Part shown: in pieces, positions 6,366 through 6,823 of the stretch
How positions within the stretch are numbered: position 1 is the stretch's first letter
How the letters are laid out: each line of letters starts with the position of its first letter
Assembly: GCA_947175465.1 (NCBI GenBank)
Contig: CAMWMY010000062.1
Location: 1 to 6,823 of the forward strand
Direction: 5' to 3'
DNA from: an uncultured Erysipelotrichaceae bacterium
GTDB lineage: Bacteria; Bacillota_I; Bacilli_A; Erysipelotrichales; Erysipelotrichaceae
Length of the DNA stretch: 6,823 bases
The notes under the pieces: model-generated
Database searches by the model: none
What the model was told of the DNA's origin: nothing
The model's input: only the letters and a program-made list of their open reading frames with translations
Translations under genes and position numbers: made by a program

Positions 6366-6381
6366 GATATTTTATATGAGA

Positions 6382-6420
6382 AAGAGATAGTAACTACCTT
6401 ATGTAGAAACTATCTTTTTT
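6382..6420 (+). terminator. Rho-independent terminator after ileS
   Basis: AGATAGT (6385-6391) pairs with ACTATCT (6409-6415). After a small A-A internal loop, CTAC (6394-6397) pairs with GTAG (6403-6406) around the loop CTTAT. The 3' arm continues into a T run to 6420. The structure starts 16 bases after the ileS stop. Confidence 0.9.
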
Positions 6421-6496
6421 CTTATAGTCTAAAAATTAATTTTATATATTATTTTTTATATTTATAACATAAATAATGTAATAATATGAGATATAC

Positions 6497-6524
6497 TGTC
6501 TTCATCAAAGAGAGGATGAAGACA
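6497..6524 (+). repeat. Perfect 10-bp inverted repeat at the ankyrin gene start (operator or leader hairpin)
   Basis: TGTCTTCATC (6497-6506) and GATGAAGACA (6515-6524) are perfect inverted copies with the 8-base spacer AAAGAGAG. The right arm ends directly before the ATG at 6525, and the likely ribosome-binding site AGAGG (6511-6515) straddles the spacer and the first base of that arm. There is no T tract, so it is not a terminator. It overlaps the region where transcription would start if TATACT at 6492-6497 is a -10 box. It may be a repressor operator or an RNA hairpin affecting translation. Confidence 0.6.
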
Positions 6525-6823
6525 ATGAAAAGTGAGAAATATTTAGCAAAACAATTACTAAATGCTGTATGGGATGAGAATATAAAAAAAGTGGAAGCTT
6601 TACTGGAAGAGGGAGCCGATCCTAATTGGATTTTTAATGGTTATCCTATTTTATTACATGCCGTGTTTACCCGCAATCAAGAAATGGTGATGTTGCTTAT
6701 TGAAAATGGAGCATCACAAGTAAGAGAAGCATTAGGGTTTGCATTAGATAGAGGAATAGGAGAGCTTGTTATGCCTCTTGCTTTTTTAGGTATCATACCA
6801 AAACATCAAGAAGTAAAAGCTCG
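6525..6823 (+). CDS. Ankyrin-repeat protein, 5' part (3' end outside window)
   Basis: The frame is open from the ATG at 6525 to the window edge, giving 99 residues without a stop. A second in-frame ATG at 6516 lies immediately after the AGAGG ribosome-binding site with no spacing, so 6525 (9 bases spacing) is the better start. The protein begins MKSEKYLAKQLLNAVWDEN. It then has ankyrin-like units: IKKVEALLEEGADPNWIFNG (about 20-39), and YPILLHAVFTRNQEMVMLLIENGAS (about 40-64), with the typical turn 'ALLEEGADPN' and the helix pair 'LLHAV...EMVMLLIENGA'. A third, divergent unit seems to begin at about residue 69. Ankyrin repeats bind other proteins; no partner or process can be named. No signal peptide is seen, so it is probably cytoplasmic. 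It follows the ileS terminator and so is an independent unit. Its role and total length are unknown. Confidence 0.8.
   Translation, partial: MKSEKYLAKQLLNAVWDENIKKVEALLEEGADPNWIFNGYPILLHAVFTRNQEMVMLLIENGASQVREALGFALDRGIGELVMPLAFLGIIPKHQEVKA

Noticed and set aside
6421..6490. AT-rich stretch before the ankyrin gene as an origin or attachment site
   Set aside because: It is a low-complexity A/T run without repeated boxes or flanking direct repeats; it is more simply promoter DNA.
1..6823. CRISPR array, insertion sequence, tRNA or rRNA gene
   Set aside because: No regularly spaced repeats, transposase motifs, terminal inverted repeats, or tRNA/rRNA-like sequences were seen. The only tRNA-related element is the T-box leader.

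Overview
The window is AT-rich DNA from a low-GC Gram-positive bacterium (Bacillota) that forms endospores. It encodes the forespore sigma factor SigG and a YlmC/YmxH-family protein, a DivIVA/SepF division cluster, and a T-box-controlled ileS. The gene order sigG - ylmC - sepF - ylmH - divIVA - ileS is the Bacillus 'ylm' neighbourhood in reduced form. The strong A/T bias, the reduced order and the divergent DivIVA suggest an Erysipelotrichia/Coprobacillaceae-type gut bacterium, but that placement is an inference, not something read from a marker gene.

Layout, all on the + strand. (1) Positions 1-408 hold the 3' end of a membrane protein gene, probably an ABC-2 type permease, closed by a terminator at about 436-480. 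(2) Positions 522-1704 are a sporulation unit: a candidate sigma-F-type promoter, sigG, ylmC and a strong terminator. (3) Positions 1708-3408 are a division/translation unit: an extended -10 promoter, sepF, ylmH (overlapping sepF) and divIVA. (4) Positions 3411-6418 hold an isoleucine T-box leader, ileS and a terminator. (5) Positions 6497-6823 hold a perfect 10-bp inverted repeat ending at the start codon of an ankyrin-repeat gene that runs off the right edge.

How the parts fit: SigG drives late forespore transcription. SepF links FtsZ to the membrane, and DivIVA marks poles and septa. YlmH is an S4-domain RNA-binding protein of the ribosome-associated type. IleS charges tRNA-Ile, and its expression is set by uncharged tRNA-Ile through the T-box. 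The sigG-ylmC pair is separated from sepF by a terminator that abuts the sepF promoter, so sporulation and vegetative transcription look insulated despite being adjacent. Compared with B. subtilis, spoIIGA-sigE is not immediately upstream of sigG, and ylmD, ylmE and ylmG are absent from the cluster.

Most of the window is well-known housekeeping and sporulation content. I see no convincing undescribed system. The most useful second looks are the regulatory arrangement around sigG/sepF, the altered DivIVA N-terminus, the sepF-ylmH overlap without a ribosome-binding site, and the hairpin at the ankyrin gene start.
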